Below, in pieces: positions 25,441-38,396 of a stretch of 64,000 bases of DNA (positions within the stretch are counted from its first letter, which is position 1; each line of letters opens with the position of its first letter). The stretch is taken from the NCBI RefSeq assembly GCF_019649055.1, contig NW_026570237.1, forward strand, positions 1,550,001 to 1,614,000. The letters run 5' to 3'. Source of the stretch: Paramacrobiotus metropolitanus (taxonomy: Eukaryota; Tardigrada; Eutardigrada; Parachela; Macrobiotidae). The notes beneath the pieces are model-generated. The model was not told where the DNA came from, ran no database searches, and saw only the letters and a program-made list of their open reading frames with translations. The position numbers were made by a program, and so were the translations under genes.

Positions 25441-26040
25441 GACGAGAAACGTTTCTCGAAAAGATGGTCACGTCAGACGGGACACCATCTCTTGGAAAGT
25501 ACGCCGGTTTATTGTTAGGGAGGAAAATTGCAGCTGTCTGACCTTTGGGCGTATTTGTAGATTAGTTTCGTTTGATTTTGTACAGTTTGTGTTTGAATGT
25601 TTTGCACAAAAATTTAGGTCGGAAAGTTTTTACAGTACTTGAATTTGTAGTAAGTACTTGTACATTTTCAAGGGTCAGGTAGGGAGTAACTGCCACACAG
25701 GCACACAGGCCTATCAGTTAATTAATTATTCTGGAATCGTGTAAGTATGCAGTAATAGTACTGTACCGTAATACGATTGTGGCCGTATCGCCGATCGAAA
25801 CACCGAAAAGTAAACCCAAAAAATTGCGAAGTCGTAACCGGACTACCATGAATAAGCGGAAATAACTGGAAAACCGGGTGGGGAAGAATGTCGCAGCAAT
25901 CTAGTTGTTAGAAACCTGTAACTGAAAAGTAAAGTGAAAACGAACGATAATAAACTGCGCTAATTAGCGTTCTCGCGTTGTCGCTTTGAAAAATGCCCGG
26001 AAGGCGGAAGCTAAACTAAAAACAGTTCTGCTCTTTCCGG

Positions 26041-26046
26041 TTTTAT
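26041..26046 (-). terminator. Candidate polyadenylation signal of TAF1
   Basis: AATAAA on minus about 280 bp downstream of the TAF1 stop codon. It is the first match I noticed in the right orientation; use is inferred. Confidence 0.3.
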
Positions 26047-26118
26047 TTACAATCAACGTGCGACGTCGTGCGTCAATATTCTGCAACACCTATTATGGAA
26101 ACTAATACTGTAGACTAA

Positions 26119-26182
26119 ATTTCAAGACCAGTACGAAAAGCCGCACAATAATTTCAAGACCAGTAAGAAAAGCCGCACAATA
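26119..26182. repeat. Two tandem copies of a 32-bp unit
   Basis: ATTTCAAGACCAGTACGAAA and the following GCCGCACAATA are repeated directly at 26119-26150 and 26151-26182 with one difference (TACG versus TAAG). It lies just downstream of the TAF1 stop codon, probably in the 3' untranslated region. Confidence 0.85.
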
Positions 26183-26326
26183 AAGAATAAAAAAATGCCA
26201 TAAATGACTAAAGCAAGCACGCACTTTGAGCGGTTCGCACATCAGCACATGAATATCATTCTACCGGACATGAATATTATTTACGGTCACTTTCGGTCGC
26301 TACTACGCGGTTAAAAAAGAAACCAA

Positions 26327-29300
26327 TCAAAACCACAATCCATCATCGTCTTCATCTGCATGCGACACATTGGTCTTCTCCACCGTTCCCGGCTTTTCTC
26401 CGCCTTCCGATTCTGAATCAGACACGTCGAGATCTTTGGCCAGTACCTAGAAAACAATTTTCATTACAAATTATGCAGAATTATTAATTAAAATAACCAA
26501 AAGTCCAAAACTATGCGGAAATTATTAAACCAAATAAGATTAAATGACTGCAATTATGCGGCAAATATCAGCAAACAAAACTAATAAATTATGCGGAAAA
26601 TATTAAAAAATGAAATTCTTAAATAATACAGTACGTAAATTATTCTTATACGAACGATTAACGAGTGCAACAACGAAGCAACGATAAGACTGATAATCAT
26701 CCATACCTCCACCGCCACAGGCGCGGATGTGGACGGCTGCAATGAGTGTTCCTCCGCTTTGACCCGCTGCTCGTCCCCATCCACGTCCATCAGGGCATCC
26801 CCGTGATCCGACTCATCGTCGTAGCCGGTGCGGGCGTCCTCGTAGTACGTGCTGACCATGGATAAGCGGGTTAACTTCTGTGGCGCGGGCGGCGACGTGG
26901 GTGTGTCGGTAATCTTCGAGCCGGTCTCATCATCCTCCATCTCGGGACGCAGATCGTCGCTGGGCGCGAACACATCCCGCGTATCCGATAAGCTGCCGTC
27001 TGGGGATGCCGGCGTATCCTGTATAACCTGCATAATTACAAATCGTTATTCAGTCAGTGATAAGTCAACTGAAGGAAATACCACACCAATGCATCATAAA
27101 AACTCGAATGCATTCAAAGTCGAACTATCTCGCCTTATTAAAGAACATTATAAATTCTAACGTGTTCTCTGCACTAAACAAACTATTCCGCGTTTTACAA
27201 AAACCATCGAATTCTGATGGTGAATTTTGAAGCTACTACTGTCGGCTAAGGATTTCACTAAAAGCTATCGAATTTTTATAACGTCAATCGATTAGCAAAT
27301 CCTACTAAATCTTTCCTTCACAGCAAATCGGCAGCAATATAACGAGTCCAAAAACACCCAAGCGATAATTATTATATGAGGTATTATTCTTATGTTGTAG
27401 TGTGTAAATTACCAAGTATGATTATTCAAAAAAGTAAAATTCTATTCAGATAAAATCAAAATATTTACAGGAAATTTTCTTTATACAGTTATGCAACAAG
27501 AGATTACCGTGCAAAAGCAGGATTTTGATCAGATATACGAGTACGTTCACTACTACAGCATGAAATGTAGGGAATAAAGCGAAATAATTGAACAAACAAA
27601 CAACAATCAAATAAGCAAATACCTCATCGTCTCCCATATCGGACATGGCACTAGCCCGCGTACTGTCTTCCAGATCCCCCAACAGCGACATCCCGTCCAG
27701 CTTCTTCCCCTCGCGTCCCTCCGACTCCGTGCCCACCGACTCGGTCTCCATGGCGTCGCGGTCGGCCGCCGCCCCGGCCTCCAGTCCCGCCACCCGGCCG
27801 GCCTCCTCCTCCACGGCGCGCTTGGCCACCCGCACAATCTCCTCCGCCACCCGCGTATACTCACTGGTCTCCCCGTTGTACTGCACACAATTCCGGTAGA
27901 TCAACTCCACATCGCCCAGGAACTGCTCCATGCTGCGGTACGTGGCGCTCTTGGCTTTCTGCAGCATCGTATCGAAATCCATAGGGTTCTTGATGAACTC
28001 GTAGTAATCCTTATTCCGTGTCCGATTCACCTAAGGTTGAAAACCAAGCAGCTTAAATAGCGGCTAGAGCCAACTGTGAAATGAAATAATTTTGAAAAAA
28101 AAAGAAATTAACAAAATCAAGTTTTGAAGCTTATTTTACAAAACTTTGTTCAGTTCTGAACACAGAAATTACCAGGGCGTTCCAAAATTTATGAACGAAC
28201 TATAGTTCGATAATTACGGTAAAACAAACTTGATTAATCACTAATGTGCTATTTTCTCTTCAACTGTTATTTTCTTCCCAAATCGCTTCAAATTATTTTC
28301 GAAACCCCTTCTGATTTTGGATTTATCTGATTTGCAGCTTAAAATGCAAAATGTTAGAAACTGTGATTTTAATCCAAGATCATCATTATTTACCGGGGTA
28401 TGGAAGATGACCGACTTCTCCACGGTCTTCAGCCGCGTCTCAATAATCTGCTGGAAGAGATAGTTCAACGCCACCTGATCATCTTCGTCCAGCAGCGGAT
28501 TGATCAGCTTCTCCAGCTTCTTAAAGCGCTCCTCCCGCTCCCCAAAGCGCTGCAGACACGTGTCCAGCATCTTCTTGGCGCTGACCGTCAACGCGTGCTC
28601 CGGGCCGTTATACGTCGCGCAATTCGACACAATCAGACTGACATCCGCCAGGAAATCCTCCCGCGATTTATACTGTCCGGCATTCAATTTCCGCCGCATC
28701 GTACTCAAATCCATCGGCGTGGTGATTTTGGTCAGATAATACGGGTTCTTCTTGGACGACACCGGCGCGCGGAAGTCATCGCACCCGGGCAGATCGCGGA
28801 TCTCGTTGAGAATGTCCTCCAGCATGGACGCGAGAGAGACCACCGGATCGATGCGGCGGCGCGCCGTAGTCAGCCGCGGCTTCTCCAGATAATCCGGCAT
28901 ACTTTCCTTACGCTTCCGCTTCCCCTCCAGTTTCTCGCGTTCCTTCCGCTCCTTACGCGCTTCCTTGCTCTCGATCTTATCCAGATCCCTGGAGTCGGCC
29001 AGGGTTTTGGGGATCTTGACGATAAGCGCCTTCTTTCGGATCATCTCCGTCTGGTTGAGCACCTCCTTCTTCAGTGTGATCTTGGCGCCTTCCACCTTGA
29101 CTAGGCCGCTGTCCTCGATGGCGTTGCCAAACTGCAGATCCTCCTGCTCCTTCGTCATGGCTACGTTGAAGGATTCGCCGGCTTTGGGGCAGATTTTGTT
29201 GGAGCGCATGTGGCCCACGCCGCCGCAGGCGCTGCACCGCACTTTGGAGATGTTGTCTTTCTTCGGTTTCCGCGATGTGGAGGGACCAGCGCCGTCGGAT

Positions 29301-32300
29301 GTCGTGGCGTCCACCTCATCGTTTGGTTCAGCAGCTTTCGCTTTTCGGAGCTGCAGTAAAAGAACGGGAATCCAGTGGAAAATCATTAGAACGACGAAAT
29401 TAAACTGGCAATAACTGAAACTAGCGTATAACAAGTTAATAGACGTGACTTTCAGACAAATATATATGCGGAAGCAATAACAACAATTTGTAACACAAAA
29501 CTTCTGTTATACGAAGTATTTTTCAAGTTTTGTTTTATAAAATAATGTAGACGCAAGTTTCGGGTTCGCTTTTGACTACCACAGGAAAATATTATTCAAA
29601 CGTAAACGCAGATTTTACCGACTATTTGAACTACCAACATGCCTACACTACCGCAAATTCCAAACTTTCCGATTACAAAAGGGCAGTTCATGCACAATAT
29701 GTACGCAGGCGAAAGTCGTTCAGTGAAATACACTCAAATGAAGAATCTGGTATTCAATTTACATAAAAATGGTACTTATTTTTCAAAAATATTTTAATTT
29801 TTTCCATATACGCACGCATATGCACATCGCTCGTAGTAAAAACTTTCACGTTGCTATGTTCTAATTCCCTTTTACTCGAATCGTATTGCTACAAAACTCT
29901 TCAAAACTATTCAGTTTAGTGCCAAGTAATTTAGACCGTGTTCAGAAAAATATCCTTGGATAGATGGTCAACAGTTGACACGTCGCATATTTACAAACTT
30001 ACCTGAAGTCGTTTCTTATCCTTGCGCATAACATCTTTCTTCTCCGAATCCAAGGAAGCAAACTGCTTGATAAGATCCTCGTCCATCGTGTCCTTCAGCC
30101 GCATGTAGGCATCAATCAGCGCCGGCCGACTGACATACTCCGTGCGATCGAACTCCCTCCCGTCGACATCCTTAAACGTCCGCACAATCTTCAGTTTGCG
30201 CACCGGCTGCGGCGGGCCTTCCTCCGCCTCCTTACTCTCCTCCTCCCCGGCATTTTTCTTCTTCCCCGCTTTCTTCTTCTGCTTCACCTTGGCGGCGGCC
30301 TCCTCCTGACTGAGCAGCTTCTTCAGCTCCTTCCGCTCCTCTTCCTCCCGCTCCAGCAGCAGCTCCTTACTGGTCTTCTTACTCTGGATGAAGGAATCCA
30401 GATTGCGGCCCAGCTCCTCAATATCCGAATCCTCCTCCTCCTCACTGCTCTCCTCATCGGTGGACAGGACCTCCTCACTGGCCAGCACCCGGTTCTGCAG
30501 TTTGAAGATGCGCTGGCAATCTTCCTTGTACTTCTCCTGCTGTTCCTGCGCCGAATACCGACTCCCGCGGGCGAACTTACTCATCTCCTCCTCGTTGCCG
30601 GCCCGCGCCTGCTGCGTGCCCAACGTCCGCACCAGATCGATCACCTCCCAGCGCGACAGTTTTTTAATCTGGTCATCATGGCAGCCGAACTTGCGCAGCA
30701 GCTCCGTGGCTTTCTGCAGCGACAGCTTGCGCAGGTCGGCGTTGGTGCCGGTGACGATGCGTTTGGGCGGGGCGGGGCCGTCCTTCTCCTGGATTTTGTT
30801 GTTGATGCGCACATAGCTGAAACCCTCGCCGCGGCCCGTGGGATCAGCGTCCCCCGTCACCTGCAGGATGCACTTGTTCTTCATGGCCGCGATGAAGGCG
30901 CGGGTGGTGTTCCACGGGGCGGCCTTGATTTCGTCGTCCATCTTGGACTGCTGCTCTTCGTCGCCGTCGTCCTCCGTGGCCAGGATCAGTTTCTCTCCGT
31001 AACCGGCATCTTTCAGACGCTGCTCGGCGGCTCGCATGCTGTAGTACGCGCAGTAGTCCTCGCAGCTAACCAAAGCACGAATCTCCTCCTCACTGGGTAG
31101 TCTACAAAAAGAATTACAACTCTGCACAAATGCCTTTTGTTTCATTTTCAGACAGAAAGCACATGGGATATACCGGTAAATAATGCAACGATATAAGTCA
31201 ATCTACAGTTTTCAAGTAATTTCAACACTGCAGAAGGAAAACTAGAACCAATTCAGCAAAGTAAAGGCTACTAAATTCACATAGAAACAAACAAATCATT
31301 TCTCAAGGCAACATTTGCATCAGAATTAAGCAATGTATTATTAAAACACTTTAATTATTTAAACAACATATCTAAAGTAAGTGATGACCAAGTTTTTTCA
31401 AGGTCGTTTACTGCCAAATAAAAACAATAAAAACAAGTGTGCAACCAAACCGTGACCAAACAGACCAATACAGATGTATTTGTAGTGTAGTGACCTGTGA
31501 CACATTATTTTAAATGCAAAATATTGCTGCAAATACCTCTAATATACGAAAACCGTTAAAATAACAAACGAAGACAACCAAAATGCTTTTTTTCACGTAA
31601 AGCGTATCCGAAGTATTATGTCTTCTTCACAGTAAATAACATGCTAATAAAAATTAACTGGAAGAATGTACAAATTTCAGTTTATGAAATGTAAGAATTC
31701 CAAAAAACACTAAACTTTAACACGATCAAGTAGACAAACTACTACAAAAATCTCGATTTTGGTGCTATCAACCCCAAAAGTAGTTTAATGAAACCGGTTC
31801 ATCGTTTTAACAGCCTGCATGAAGCTTGCAAAAAATGATCCTGAATACCTGAAATCCGGTTTAAGCATCCACCACAATGAATCGGAGCCGCTCCGTTGGA
31901 ATGTCGCGCACAATTTTAGCCGTTTCCTGACAGAACTCTCACTGGACGCCACGGACAACTTCTTCACATCGTCCGCCTTGATCCTCTTGGGTGTGTCGGC
32001 ACTTTTCCAAAACAGCCGATAAATATGCACCTGCAGAAAATCCCTGGCGAAATTGGTGGCCTTCTTGGAATTGGGCGCCGGCACCTCCATCAACGGGCAC
32101 TCCTGCCCCACCGTGAACGTCACGCGAATATCCCGGATATAATACCGATTGCGGGTGCGGATCACCAGGAAGTCCGTCACCGGCGTCGCGTGCTGATAGA
32201 TCGGCGCCCGAAACATGTTGTTCTCAAACGTCTGCAGAATCTGCCCCTGATCCAGATCCCCCAGGAACGGCGAGGTGTACGCAAAGGCCAACTCGCCAAA

Positions 32301-35300
32301 CTCAAACTTGGGCAGCTCCTCCTCATTCTTCCCCGGTTTCCGTTTGTAGTAGTTCTTGATGCGTGTCGCCATCCCGATCTGACTGATCAGCGGCGGATAC
32401 TCCTCCGTGTACTCCGCCAGGACCATCTCGCCATCCTGGGCGCTCAGATCCTCGGGGGTGCGCATAAAGAACATCTCCCCTCCGCCGCTGGCCGTCACTT
32501 CCTGCAGCCGCTGCTTTTCCTTCTTCTTGATGTTGCGGTTCAGCGATTCCACGGGATGGGGACCGGGCGTGATGATCACGCCGTTGGAGTACTTTTTCAG
32601 CGCGTTGCGGTGGAACTGGCGGTTCTTGGAGAGGCTGATGTTGGTGGGGAAGAAGTACTGGTACATCTGCAGGGAGGGGATGGAGTGCTGGATGGCCATG
32701 GCGCCGGTGGTCGGCTTCAGGTGGCCTTCGTCCGTTTTCAGGGTGTAGTATTCGTCGTTGGACAGGTTGAACGGGTCCTTGAACTGGTTTTTCGGCTCTT
32801 CCAGGGTCTTGGGGGATTCCGGTTCCTTCAGCATGCCCACTTTGCCCATCACCATCCGGGAACGCTTTTGCATGTCCTTCTTCTCCTTCGTCTGCGCCAC
32901 CACCGGTTCAGGGACCATTGTTTCGCATTCTTCTTCATCGGGGATTTCTAATACACACATTAAAACGATAAAATAACAGTTTAGGAACTGCAGTACCGGT
33001 TTCTGCAAAATATTCTCAAGTACAAACCACACATAAAAGATGGTCACAAGCAGTAATTTAAATACGCTGAATTTCTTTCTGACAAACTGACGGCAGGAGC
33101 AAATCCATAAAAAAATTAACCAGCAATAATATTCGAAAAAACAATAATTATTTGATAAAAACTTTGAAATATCAAAAACGTCCTACTATGCCGACGAGAA
33201 CAGCTGCAGTTATTAAAAAAAGTCAACAACCGTCCCGTTCCCAGTTTGCTAAACGAGCAAATACGGTAAGTGAAAGTAGATGCAAAATATCTAGAAACGA
33301 AAACCACTAAAAAGAAATCGTTAACAAGAAAATCATTAAAACTGCCGATATTCTGACACACCAAATATCACGAACAATTTATCCGCGCTCAGCGACATCA
33401 TCTCTCATCTAGCATAGGTAATAATAGTACGCGATCATACGTAATAATATTATTGCACGCATAATATGGGTTAAGGGAAGTGGGCCGGTGCATGGTACCA
33501 AATTCGTGTACATGCACGAAAACTTACACTTTCGTGCATGTACATGGCTGTTAAAAAATTCCAAAAAGTTTAAATGCATTCAGGTGTACCAAAAGTCTCA
33601 TTATGGACCGATATACCTCGAATTTTGCGTGTAAATTCGCATGTCCATGAAGATCGTTTTTACGCCGATCCAGACTTCCATGATTTTTTTCAAATTTTAA
33701 AATGAATTTTAAAATTTTTGAAATTCATTTTAAAATTTGAAAAACATGCTAGAACAGTGGATCGGTGTAAAAATGTTCTTCGTAGTTATATGCATTTACG
33801 GGCAAAATTTGATGGAGATCGGTCCATAATGAGACTTTTGGTACACCTGAATGCATTTAAACTTTTTCGAATTTTCTAACAGCCATAACTCCCGAACCGG
33901 ATGTTGCGCGCATAAACGGTTTGCACGCCAGTGTGTACAAATCTTCTGGCTACAGAATGTCATAAAACAAATACAAAAATGTGTTTGTGAGTGCGCGAAA
34001 GTGAAAGTTTTTGGGCATGTACACGAATTTGGTACCATGTACCGGCCCACTTCCCTTAAGTAGGTAAAAACAGTACCTAAAATAATGTTGGGGTCATTGG
34101 GATCCAGCGTCAAGACCGCGGGTTCCGGTAGGTCATCAATATTATCCGCATCCCAAATAATGTGCTTCTCCCAGTTTCCACTGATCAGATCATCATTAAC
34201 GGCCGGGAACATGGATTCCTTCCTGAGATCGAGCGGCGCTGCCTGCTGGCCGTTGGCTGTCTTCCCGTGGGACAGAAACGCTGCCGCCGTGCGATACGTC
34301 GTATTGGGAATCCAGCCGGCCTCCGTGCGCTTCTCCGACATGAGTTTATCCACATCCCGCTTAAACAGTGTCCCATCCCAGATGATATTCTGCTCCCAGT
34401 TGGTCAGGGAAATCATCAGGAAGGCTTCGTCGTTCACCTCCAGTTTGGAGTTGCCCCTGGAACCGTTGTACACCGGAATTGGGGCCGGGCGAGAATCACG
34501 CTTCCGTGTGGACGCACCGTAGTCGAAATTCTCCCCGGTGGGATCGACGTTCAACGCATCGTACCTGTAATTAGTACAGAACAATGCATTACTGCCATTC
34601 AGGCGGACTATTTATATTTTCGGTTTTTATTCTTTAAATTCCCTATATAATACCCCGTATTTACTTCGGTAACATTGTCTGTTCGACATTTGAACTCCTG
34701 CTATAGATAACAGTACTGTAATTATCACTGACTGCAATTCGAATTCACCTTCCTGCCGAACCAACGCGTCGGCCTCGATTGCTGTAACAAAGACTCCATT
34801 GAGTGCATTCACACCCTTTGTGTGATTAAAGCGTGCCGCTATTGCTGCGGCAGAAACGTGAATGCACTGGGCAGATATGGGCCATCATGTGGCCGTCGCT
34901 CTACCTGCCGTTGCACTTATTTCTAAAATTTAAACTGAACTTTCAACATACAGGTCTACAGCATAAGCGTAATCTCATGCATGAGTAAGAATCTAGCTTA
35001 ATCACTAGCCCTACTTTCACTGCCTTCGAAACGACATGCGTGGTTTGAAAAGGACTGCCCGTAACACAAAACGGCCTTTCTCCTCAAGGTTGACCTGAAT
35101 TCCTATGAAAATTAGTTCTCTATCTAACTCCGTTTATTTTCAAGAAAACTTCCAAGCTGAAAACTGCAAACGAACGGTGATTCAAGGGCTTCCGGTGCTT
35201 CAAGCAATTGCAACCACCCAGTGCGGCAGCGTAATGAGCAGTGACGTTTCTATATTACCAGTTTCAAAAATTTTTAATCCTTTTCCTTCTTGATGTTTTT

Positions 35301-37272
35301 ACGAAAAGTCTTCTTTCGGTCTTTCTGTTGTTTTTCGGTTAAAAAAAATTAAGGATTCTGAACTGAAAACGCGAAACCCGACTGGCGGAAAGCCAACCTT
35401 CATGCCACACAAAAATCTTAACGTAGATCGAATGTAGATACAACTGAACAGTGCATCGAGTGCAAGCAAACCTTACCAATGCTGCGCTGGTCCGTATCGC
35501 CACGGCGGAATGGCCTCCACCGTCAATCTCTTGGGTTTCTCCGACTCCACACTCTCCATCGACACATCCGCCATACTCTCCACCACCACCGGAAGTTCTG
35601 GCACCACCTCAATCGGCACCACCTTCGGAACGGGCTTCGGCAGACTGATCGGCCAGAACTCGTTACACAGCCGCTCCAACCGGGCCGCATCGTCTTCCTC
35701 CGCCGTTTCCTCCTCGACCGGCACCCCAGGGCTCAACAGTTCGCCCTTGCGGCGATAACTGGTCCAGCGCTTGGGCAGACTGGAGGGCCGACCGGGGCCG
35801 AACAATCGAGAGAAGCGCAGCACCACGTCCGGCTGGAATTCGGGGAAGATGTCGTTGATTTTGATGTTAGCCAGTTCCGGGGGGAGCACGGACGCTAACG
35901 GCGTGTTGAGGGAGGACTTGGACGCGGACTGCTCCAGAATAGACGCCACGGCGACGGCCGTGGGGTCGGAGGTGTCCGCGGTGGACGGGGAGATGGGAAG
36001 GGGTACGCCATGGGGATCGTTCTCACATACTTTGTCCACGAGAGCGTGCACGGTGGCGCTGATGGGCTCATCGAACGCAGCATAGATATCACTCTCCGGG
36101 GAAGCTAAATAACGCACATTCGTTGAAACAGACAAAACAGTATAATTACAAACAAACTATCCAAGAGAAGTTAATCTGCTGTTCAAATTTATCAAATTTA
36201 CCACTGCGCATTCATGCATTTACCATTTATCAATTATTACCATTTAATTATACATTTTTAATTTATCACTGCTCATTCATTTCAAGAAAATTATAGGAAC
36301 TTTCCGAAGAAATTTCCGACTAAATTTTTTTATTAACATTCTTAACTGGTTTTTTTTTATTTACTGGGCGAACGCCGAACAACAACACCAGACAAAACAG
36401 ATATTGCAGCGCGTAAGGGAAGATCATTATCGCCGATTCTTTACACAAAAGTACACAAAAGATCATTATCGCCATTCTTTACTTTGATTCGCGTCAATGC
36501 GTTATTATGCAGTCAAACAATGGCTTAAATACTGGAATTGTACACAGAATCCGGAAATCGCATTTTCATTACGAAACTTTTGTTTTGATAATTGTATTGT
36601 ACCTGTAGACGATGCTGACGACAGTGGTACGCCATTATCCGTCGAAAGTGATTTGGTTTGTTGGGGAGATCTCACAGTCGCGTCGCCAGATCGCTCTTCG
36701 ACAGCCACGTCGTCCGTATCGTAATAATCGACTGCATTCGGGGACGCAGAAACCAGTCCTTCGTCGTCCACATCTAAAACATTTAAGAATGTAGCACAAT
36801 TATCACGCGCACTGATGTTTAGATTCAATTGCTGGCGAAAAGCTTCCATTTTGATTTACTAATTAGTATTATTCATGCGTAAAATTTAAACTGACTATCC
36901 TGATTCCAGACTTTAAGGTTTATAGAAAACAGGAAATTACTGACACCAGGATCGTTAAACTGAGTAAACAAAGGATCACCAACCGCTCATGCCAGCTCAT
37001 CGAACAGGTTTTCGAAGGAATGTTCGTGGCTGTGATACAGTGTACGCACCAGCTGCACGATCCTCGCCAGTGTCGTCGCGAATATCGTTGGCCAAGGAGT
37101 TCAACGTCCGACTGGATCTGACGAGACTCCCCAGATGCTGCTTGGCATCCGCATCCAGATAATCCCCCTCCAACTGCCCATCTTCATCGATATTGCCAAA
37201 GAGAATGTTGGCCAAGGAGAAGGGCTTGATGCTGCCCTCGTACTCGTCACTGTGATCATCGTCGAACGACAT
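26327..37272 (-). CDS. TAF1: TAF1, transcription initiation factor TFIID subunit 1, complete, ten exons
   Basis: Exons on minus: 37050-37272, 36603-36773, 35477-36104, 34077-34564, 31849-32947, 30003-31101, 28394-29350, 27623-28030, 26707-27027, 26327-26446; every junction is GT-AG and in phase, total 5514 nt, about 1837 residues (human about 1870-1890). TAF1 is the scaffold of TFIID at Pol II promoters. An N-terminal TBP-contact segment ([19 protein letters not shown], residues about 18-36) opens the protein. The central conserved domain spans roughly 330-1050 ([64 protein letters not shown]). A zinc knuckle [17 protein letters not shown] starts near 1275. Bromodomain 1 ([20 protein letters not shown] near 1482) and bromodomain 2 ([19 protein letters not shown]) keep the acetyl-lysine-binding Asn. 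The tail is acidic and ends DEDDDGLWF. Confidence 0.96.
28200..28222. repeat. End fragment related to the 3049 MITE, in TAF1 intron 7
   Basis: TTCGATAATTACGGTAAA at 28205-28222 matches the right terminus of the 3049-3329 element over 18 bases. The opposite end is not found nearby, so this is a solo terminus or chance partial match. Confidence 0.35.
33475..34055. mobile_element. FB-1: 581-bp foldback element in TAF1 intron 4, flanked by TTAA
   Basis: The element is almost one large inverted repeat: it starts GGGAAGTGGGCCGGTGCATG and ends with the near-complement, with internal paired blocks (ATTCAGGTGTACCAAAAGTC and its complement) and a central near-palindrome of AAATTTTAAAATGAATTTTA type. 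TTAA lies at 33471-33474 and 34056-34059. TTAA duplications are typical of piggyBac-type insertion, but no transposase is present. Its right end is only about 20 bp from the exon 4 splice donor (exon ends at 34077 on minus). Confidence 0.85.
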
Positions 37273-37480
37273 CCTGCACTCGAGGACCCAGACGTCGCCG
37301 AATCAACCAGATAACATCCTCCACCGTATTAAACAAATAAACCAGAAACAGCACAACATGTGATCATCGTCGAACGATATCCTGCACTCGAGGACCGAGA
37401 AGGCGCAGAATCAACCAGATAACAATGATAACATCCCCCACCGTATGAAATAAATAAACCAGAAGTAGCACAACAACATG
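37253..37480. repeat. Tandem duplication covering the TAF1 start codon and 5' leader
   Basis: 37253-37360 and 37361-37480 are direct copies of about 108 bp; the second has a 10-bp insertion and scattered changes. Both contain the first codons of TAF1 (on minus TCGTTCGACGATGATCA). The proximal copy has the functional ATG at 37272, while in the distal copy the same codon is ATA. Confidence 0.88.
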
Positions 37481-37836
37481 AACCGTCGGTAGCCAACCAG
37501 TAGGAACTTCCTACTAGGAAGTCGGCAGTTTTTACCTGTAATCAAGAATGAACGTTGCAGGATGCTGGATGTTTACTAGTGGGATCGCGGAACACTCTAG
37601 CAGTCTAGCAGAGCATTTACACTGTTACATCGCAATTTTCGTTTACACAACTCAACACGCGCCATACGATCCTAACTTTCATGCTGTTCGTACTCGTACT
37701 CATGTTAATGGCACGTTTGATTAATTATATAAAGAAATCTATAAAAACATATGGAAGTCCGATGAAACTTTGCTAATTTAAATATCAACGCTGTCAAAAA
37801 TTCGATTGGAGAATTTGGAGCGATCAGAAGTCTGAT

Positions 37837-37868
37837 GAGAGCAGACATATTATAATATGTCTGCTCTC
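37837..37868. repeat. Perfect 32-bp palindrome
   Basis: GAGAGCAGACATATTA followed immediately by its exact reverse complement. Partial pairing continues a few bases outward. Could be a cruciform, a protein-binding site or a relic of a tiny foldback element. Confidence 0.8.
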
Positions 37869-38175
37869 GTCTGATTTCGCTGTCACTCGACAGTCGAGCG
37901 ATCAGGTGGCGAGACGAGCTATGTGCTTGCAAAATGCAGTCGGCAGTAGAAGTATTGAATTTACTTCATAAGCGGGAGTTTTTATTGAAATACGAGTAAA
38001 AATAAATGAAGTTAACACGAGTACAGTACTCGTACTTAAAATACGAGTAAAAATCGTTTTAACAAGGGAGCAAAATAGGTTGGGCGGAGAGTTTACCCAA
38101 AGCTTCTGATTACTACTAGTACTATTACTACTACGAATACTCTACTTACAGTACATAATAGTTCACAGTTAAAAT

Positions 38176-38243
38176 TTAAACACTAAATAAATACAGCCAA
38201 AATTCCTATTTAAACACTAAATAAATACAGCCAAAATTCCTAT
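38176..38243. repeat. Two tandem copies of a 34-bp unit
   Basis: TTAAACACTAAATAAATACA plus GCCAAAATTCCTAT is present twice in a row. The unit resembles the 3' terminal region of RT-1 near 11272-11310 (TTAAACATTAAAAAAACAAC), so it may derive from a related retrotransposon tail. Confidence 0.7.
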
Positions 38244-38396
38244 CCTTCCGCAGGCAAAAAATAATACCGTAAAAATTGCTTAAGAAAGGTTGTAAAAATA
38301 CACTTGCTCACGGTTAGGATAGAGTGAAAACAGTCATTACAAAGATAGCGCAGGGGTGCACTGTGAACGGCACGAACCTGTTTCCCCATCTAAACT

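Larger units (their letters stand above)
18914..26326. other. 7.4-kb stretch with almost no coding signal
   Basis: The 5' exon of the Cys-loop channel should lie here on minus, but I cannot place it. AT-rich sections alternate with more GC-rich ones (20.1-20.6 kb, 22.0-24.1 kb). I see no RNA gene and no long paired repeats. A possible relic at 25069-25440 and a short tandem duplication at 26119-26182 are listed separately. Cis-regulatory DNA for the channel or TAF1 is possible but not shown. Confidence 0.4.
37273..38396. other. 1.1-kb gap between TAF1-start and the TAF1C-like stop
   Basis: It must hold the TAF1 promoter and the 3' end of the TAF1C-like gene. It includes the duplicated leader, a perfect 32-bp palindrome at 37837-37868 and a 34-bp tandem duplication around 38176-38243. 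I see no other gene. Confidence 0.55.

Noticed and set aside
18914-26326. Candidate signal-peptide exon for the channel (for example frames at 22477-22668 or 24497-24715 on minus)
   Set aside because: Hydrophobic starts are present, but no donor with the required phase and no family similarity, so choosing one would be a guess.
28400-29104. 234-codon open frame on plus
   Set aside because: Antisense shadow of TAF1 exon 7 (zinc knuckle and bromodomain 1).
32025-32951. 308-codon open frame on plus
   Set aside because: It is the exact antisense of TAF1 exon 5; the minus frame has unmistakable TAF1 motifs, and the plus frame is a codon-bias shadow.
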